Shown: piece after piece, positions 59,020 to 64,000 of the stretch
Position numbering within the stretch: the first letter of the stretch is position 1
Layout: every line of letters begins with the position of its first letter
From: Alviniconcha marisindica
Taxonomy: Eukaryota > Mollusca > Gastropoda > Provannidae
NCBI GenBank assembly: GCA_018857735.1
Contig: JABMCL010002167.1
Coordinates: 602,501 to 666,500, forward strand
DNA: 64,000 nt
Direction of reading: 5' to 3'
Made by a program: the position numbers and the translations under genes
Notes under the pieces: generated by a model
Database searches by the model: none
What the model was told of the DNA's origin: nothing
The model's input: only the letters and a program-made list of their open reading frames with translations

Positions 59020-59560
59020 AATGTATGGCAGTACTCAACCGAGCATTCATCTATCTCTGCCTTTACGCCATCGAACGACTCGACCCTGCTACATCAGCAA
59101 CATCCTAGCCCTACTGTCTACGGCACACGATGATGGACAGGTGGAACCGCCACGGTGCCAGACAACCAGGCCTACCCCTGCATCACTTCGCCAAGTACCA
59201 AACCGCCCGGCCAAAGGGAGCGGAAATTTCTCACACAAGAGTGACCCGCGTCTTGGGAAGTCACGACGTGCTCGCTTTGTCAGCTGGCCCAGGGGAAACT
59301 GCCTACAGCCTGTGCGAGGGACCACCATCATCATCATCATCATTGCGTGCCGGTCAGCTCTGTCGACGACGACATTCTAGCCCCACTCTCGCCTAAATAG
59401 CTGCTGTGGAGACGACAGTCCCTCTCGCAGTTTTTGGTGGTGTGGAGGACACTTCCCTCGTCTCTCACCCATTTAGGTAGAGCGGGTACCAGTTTCTCTC
59501 CCAGTTTGTGTGGTTGGGTGGGCTCAAAGCACCAACCAACCAACCAACCAACCCCCAGTT
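59020..59560. other. unique region, no supported gene
   Basis: GC-moderate sequence with open frames on both strands at 59020-59400, but no recognisable domain or consistent splice sites. A short CAT run occurs at 59328-59343. Confidence 0.4.
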
Positions 59561-59564
59561 GGGT

Positions 59565-61235
59565 ATTGAGGATACTTGTTTCTCCACCATTTAGGTACTG
59601 AGGATACTAGTCTCTCCCTGATTTAGGTATCGAGGATACTAGTTCTCCCCGGTTTAGTTACTGAGGATACTTGTATCTCCCCCATTTAGGTCCTGAGGAT
59701 AATAGTCTCTCCGTCATTGAGGTATTGAGGATACAAATTGAGGTATTGAGGATGCAACTTTTACAACATCCTGCCCCAGTGAGGCATTGGGGGATACATA
59801 CTCTCCCTTATTTAGGTACTGATGATACTAGTCTCCATCATTTAGGTACTGAGGATACAACGTCCTCCCCCAGTTTGGCACTGAGGATACTAACTCTCTC
59901 GCCCACTTAGGCAGTGGGAATACCAGTTTCTCCCCTAGTTAGGTGTTGAGGATGCTTCTTTCTCCCCCAGTTGGGTACTAATGATACCAGTCTCCCCATC
60001 ATTTAGGTATTGAGGACACTACTTCCTCCCCCAGTTGGGTACTGATGATACCAGTCTCCCCATCATTAAGGTATTGAGGACACTACTTCCTCCCCCAGTC
60101 AGGTACTGATGATACCAGTCTCCCCATCATTTAGGTATTGAGGACACTACTTCCTCCCCCAGTTGGGTACTGATGATGCCAGTCTCCCCATCATTTAGGT
60201 ATTGAGGACACTACTTCCTCCCCCAGTTGGGTACTGATGATGCCAGTCTCCCCATCATTTAGGTATTGAGGACACTACTTCCTCCCCCAGTTGGGTACTG
60301 ATGATACCAGTCTCCCCATCATTTAGGTATTGAGGACACTACTTCCTCCCCCAGTTGGGTACTGATGATACCAGTCTCCCCATCATTTAGGTATTGAGGA
60401 CACTACTTCCTCCCCCAGTTGGGTACTGATGATACCAGTCTCCCCATCATTTAGGTATTGAGGACACTACTTCCTCCCCCAGTAAGGTACTGATGATACT
60501 AACTCTCTCGCCCACTTAGGTATTGGGGATACTGGTCTCTCCCCTACTTAGGTGTGATCATCATCCCCCCCCCTCATAAGAGATATTTGTCTCTCCCTCT
60601 TTTAGGGACTGAGGATACTAGTCTCTCCCCATTTAGGTAGTGATGACCCCCCCCCCCACATCTAGGTATAGAGGATATTTGTCTCTCCCTCATTTAGGTA
60701 GTGATGACCCCACACACATCTAGTTATAGAGGATACTTGTCTCTCCCTCTTTTAGGGAGTGAGGATACTAGTCTCTCCCCTACTTAGGTAGTGAAGACAC
60801 CCCCCCACCCCCATCTAGGTATAGAGGATACTTGTCTCTCCCTCTTTTAGGGATTGAGGATACTAGTCTCTCCCTCTTTTAGGGATTGAGAATATTAGTC
60901 TCTCCCTCATTTAGGTAGTGATGATCCCCCCTGCCCCCCATCCCCATCCAGGTATAGAGGATACTTGTCTTTCCCTCTTTTAGGGATTGAGAATACTAGT
61001 CTCTCCCTCATTTAGGTAGTGATGATCCCCCCTGCCCCCCATCCCCATCCAGGTATAGAGGATACTTGTCTTTCCCTCTTTTAGGGATTGAGAATACTAG
61101 TCTCTCCCTCATTTAGGTAGTGATGATCCCCCCTGCCCCCCATCCCCATCCAGGTATAGAGGATACTTGTCTTTCCCTCTTTTAGGGATTGAGGATACTA
61201 GTCTCTCCCTCATTTAGGTAGTGACCGCTTGAAGA
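59565..61235 (+). repeat. 32-bp monomer array with two higher-order forms
   Basis: All units derive from a roughly 32-bp monomer (aggtattgaggatactagtc + tctcccccattt). From about 59940 to 60480 they are organised as a homogeneous 64-bp dimer (ttaggtattgaggacactac ... ggtactgatgataccagtct) repeated eight times. From about 60890 to 61200 a different form of about 101 bp (with cccccctgccccccatccc) is repeated three times. The flanks are diverged monomers. No coding content. Confidence 0.95.
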
Positions 61236-61409
61236 CCCCTTCTGATTGTCCCGTTTATCTCTAAAGGATGTGGCTGACCTGTCATGGGTTCGCTATCACC
61301 CCCACTCCTCCAGTCTGAGTACTGAGGAACACACACTGTATACATGCATTTTAGGAATCACGGATCACGCCCACGCTTCCATTTGAGTACTGAGGGTGCT
61401 CCCTCACAC

Positions 61410-61476
61410 TCCGAGCATCGCTTTCCGGCACCTTCCTTCAAGGAAGCATGTCGTAAACCAGCGCTTGGAGCTTGGG
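61410..61476 (+). repeat. dispersed element with CTTTCCGGCACCTTCC, copy 3
   Basis: gagcatcgctttccggcac, cttccttcaaggaagcatg, tcgtaaaccagcgcttggag; matches 38121-38190 and, inverted, 21146-21255. Confidence 0.65.
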
Positions 61477-62603
61477 TGCTTCTCCCAGTGTGAAATCAGC
61501 ATGCTCCTCTTCCCACGCCGCCTCCTCCCCTCTGGCACCATCTTCACGTCAGCACCGGCACCGATACGCTTCCTGCTTTGGACTTCAGCTTTCCTGCAGT
61601 GCTACACCTCATGACCGCGTAAACAAGCGGTGCATCAGCAGCAGGGAGGATTGCATCACCCCCCCCCACCCCCCCACCCCACCTTCTTTACACCTGCCAC
61701 CGAGTCTCCAGATGATGATGCCGTCATGCCTGTACCTTTCCTTTAAGGTCAAAAGTGAAGAGGGTTCCAGAAAATGGCGAAAGTAGGCTAGCAAACGAGC
61801 ACTGGGGAAAGAAGATTTCCAGGGAAAAAGGTTTTCCAAACGGAAGCCAACTCCTTCCCTCCACTGGACCGTCCTCATTGGCAAGTGTTGTTCTATCCAA
61901 GGACAGCAGCCGTGACGGTGTGTTAACTGGTAACTGTCGGCGCTAGAATGCTGTACTGACTGAGACCATGTATTATCTGCTTGTGTTTGTGCCTTTCTCT
62001 ATCTCTCGCCAGGTTTTCTCCCCATATAATGAAATGTTTGAAACCGTAATGGTGTAAACATAACCTGCTAAAAAAAACAACTAAAAAAACAAACAACGGT
62101 AAAGCAGAGAAGGAAAAAGAAGGAAAGAATAAACAAAGAATGAACGAAGTGCCACAGAGAAAGAGGCAGCAACATGGCAACAACATCATCAAACACGCTG
62201 CAGGGTTCTTCATCCAGTGAGGTGCTGTTTTTTTAAAGGTCTTTCTTTACCCACACCCCAAGACTCTCTGCTGTGCAGACACTGTCATTTGTAAACCACA
62301 GGTGCATGAAACAAACAATTTTAGTATTACTATATACATTATATATAAAATATTAAAATATTGGCGGGGGAGGAAATGGGGCGTGTAAATGCAAATCGCT
62401 TGCATTTATAAGCCTGCTCTGTGGGTGCATTATCTATTTCCAGCACAAATTTATTCCATAATACATTTTCCATTTATTTCCCTATTTCCAAGTGATGCTT
62501 TAAGTTGAAAGAGGTTGAAAACACATAAGCTGTCTTGGGTTTCAAGAAAGCTGCCAACAAATGTTTTTTCTGTTGTTTTGTTTGTTCATTTCTCTGCTCA
62601 GAC

Positions 62604-62823
62604 TCAAGGCAAACCAAAACGGTACAACCCTAAAAGCCAGGAGTGGTTTCGCATGCCTACGGAAGGAAGCAAGCAAACAAGCAAACGCAGTACCCACCCC
62701 CACCTTCTCAGTCTCATGCAGCTGTATTCTGACCCCGGGAGGTCAACTAATGAGGCAACGTCCAAAGGCAAGCATCAAGTCACACACCCTGCACTACAGA
62801 TTTTGTGTAGGATAGTTCACTGA
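62604..62823 (+). other. possible plus-strand exon, unsupported by homology
   Basis: A very good acceptor (gtttgttcatttctctgctcag, ending at 62603) is followed by an open frame TQGKPKRYNPKSQEWFRMP that runs to a TGA near 62823. I do not recognise the product. The strand is opposite to the TSC22 gene, so it would be a separate gene or noncoding RNA. No partner exon was found. Confidence 0.2.
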
Positions 62824-62862
62824 GCAATGCCTTGAGACCTGACTTTGGTCACTTGAGGTGCC

Positions 62863-62865
62863 TGT

Positions 62866-62896
<31 letters not shown>

Positions 62897-62945
62897 GCGG
62901 CGGACAGAGATCACAATGTACCCCCCCCCCCCCAAAAAAAAAATT
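62863..62945. repeat. GT run, G run, C run and A run
   Basis: Clustered homopolymers and a GT microsatellite. Confidence 0.92.
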
Positions 62946-63495
62946 CAACACAACTTCTGATCTGCTGGAGAAAGCCCCCCACCACTACCCCAGGTCACCA
63001 ACACCACTCCCGAGCTTCTGAAGCTAATGTAGCTACCAGTGCTAAGTTCTACAAACCACCACCCCTTCCAACCTACCCATTCACTTTGAAGTCATCACAC
63101 TTCCGGGTCTGCAGGACTCCAGGGATCTTTTGCAAAACACTCAGAGCACCTGCTCAATGTACCCAGGGGGAGGCAAAAATTAATGGAATCTTTCACCCCT
63201 TTTTTCAGGTTAAAACAAAGCACAGACTATCTCTCCCCCCCCACCCCCCCCCTCAGTTTCATGAAATCTTTGCAATGATTGACTCACATTTTGCTTCTTC
63301 CACCCCCCCCCATCCCCTCATCCGCCTTCACAGCAAAGGAAAAACTACCATAATTCAGCACTGGCTGACTGCTATTCGTCAACATTATGCTAAATTTATG
63401 CAAGATGTATTGTGACTCACTGGCGCAGGAAGGGAGGGGTTCAAACATATGACCTATGACTGTAGAGTATCATGACTGTTGTGTTAGGTCAAGTG

Positions 63496-63563
63496 TGTGT
63501 GTGTGTGCGTGTGTGTGTGTGCATCTCGATATGAGTATCTGTGTGTGTGCAAGAATGTAAGTG

Positions 63564-63629
<66 letters not shown>

Positions 63630-63630
63630 T
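63496..63630. repeat. GT and GA microsatellites
   Basis: GT repeats then GA repeats of about 60 bp. The surrounding open frames on both strands are artefacts. Confidence 0.95.
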
Positions 63631-64000
63631 CTGTTTGTGCGTGCATGTGTGGGTGCCTGTGTTTGTGTGCGCGCACACGCAAGTGCATGCATGAGCATGT
63701 ATGTGCATAATGCATGTGTTCCCCGCCCCATATGACTGGAAGCAAAACCTCTGACTGGGTGCCCTCCAGGTAAATAAACACAGTGGTGGGTAGGTAAAGC
63801 ATGCCAGGTACAGGGTAGGTGCACAGAGCATGTCAAACTGAAGTTGTTTACCCTCCAGGGCAGGGCGGACTGCACCCCAGCTTTCACCAGCATCAACCAT
63901 TCCCAGACAGAAGAATACAAACCCCTGATAAAACTTCTGACACCACCACCTGAAGCATCCCAGAACCAAAATCAGTTCTCGTGGGTAGTTTTGCACACCC

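Noticed and set aside
1..64000. Viral or bacterial genes, operons, riboswitches
   Set aside because: No such frames, ribosome-binding sites or conserved motifs were seen on either strand.

Overview
This window is eukaryotic nuclear DNA from an animal and contains one gene I recognise with confidence. The gene is intron-rich with short exons and GT-AG splice sites. Around it lie many microsatellites, at least a dozen minisatellite arrays, tRNA-headed SINEs, a LINE tail and a MITE. The TSC22 domain makes the organism a metazoan. The repeat style suggests a marine invertebrate, most likely a mollusc and perhaps a gastropod, but that is inference. I see no prokaryotic genes, rRNA, true tRNA genes or CRISPR arrays.

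The gene is a TSC22-domain (TSC22D/bunched family) leucine-zipper regulator on the minus strand. It spans at least 53.0 kb down to 14.8 kb and probably begins beyond 64 kb. In transcript order I place four exons: 53001-52939 (63 nt, or 66 nt with a tandem acceptor), 45074-44985 (90 nt), 39412-39367 (46 nt, the conserved IDNKIEQAM segment) and 15018-14788 (TSC box, zipper, stop). All reading-frame phases agree. The first two are symmetric phase-2 exons, so they could be skipped without shifting the frame. A separate first exon at 22709-22596 sits in a CpG-rich stretch inside the last large intron and joins the TSC-box exon in frame, which predicts a short isoform from an internal promoter.

Layout: 0-3.8 kb is a 54/42-bp tandem array with a long minus-strand frame of CxxC-bearing repeats, status uncertain. 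4-14 kb has little beyond simple repeats, a 74-bp array and the presumed 3' UTR. 14.8-15.0 kb is the terminal exon. 15-22 kb holds minisatellites and SINEs. 22.6-23.2 kb is the internal promoter and exon. 24-39 kb is intron with VNTRs, SINEs, a triplicated 165-bp element and a MITE nested in a SINE. 39-53 kb holds the remaining exons, a LINE tail and a 45-bp array that looks copied from the 5' splice site of the 53.0-kb exon. 53-64 kb is further 5' intron or promoter sequence with duplications, GA-rich tracts and a 1.7-kb higher-order array.

Most long open frames elsewhere are translations of microsatellites and are not annotated as genes.
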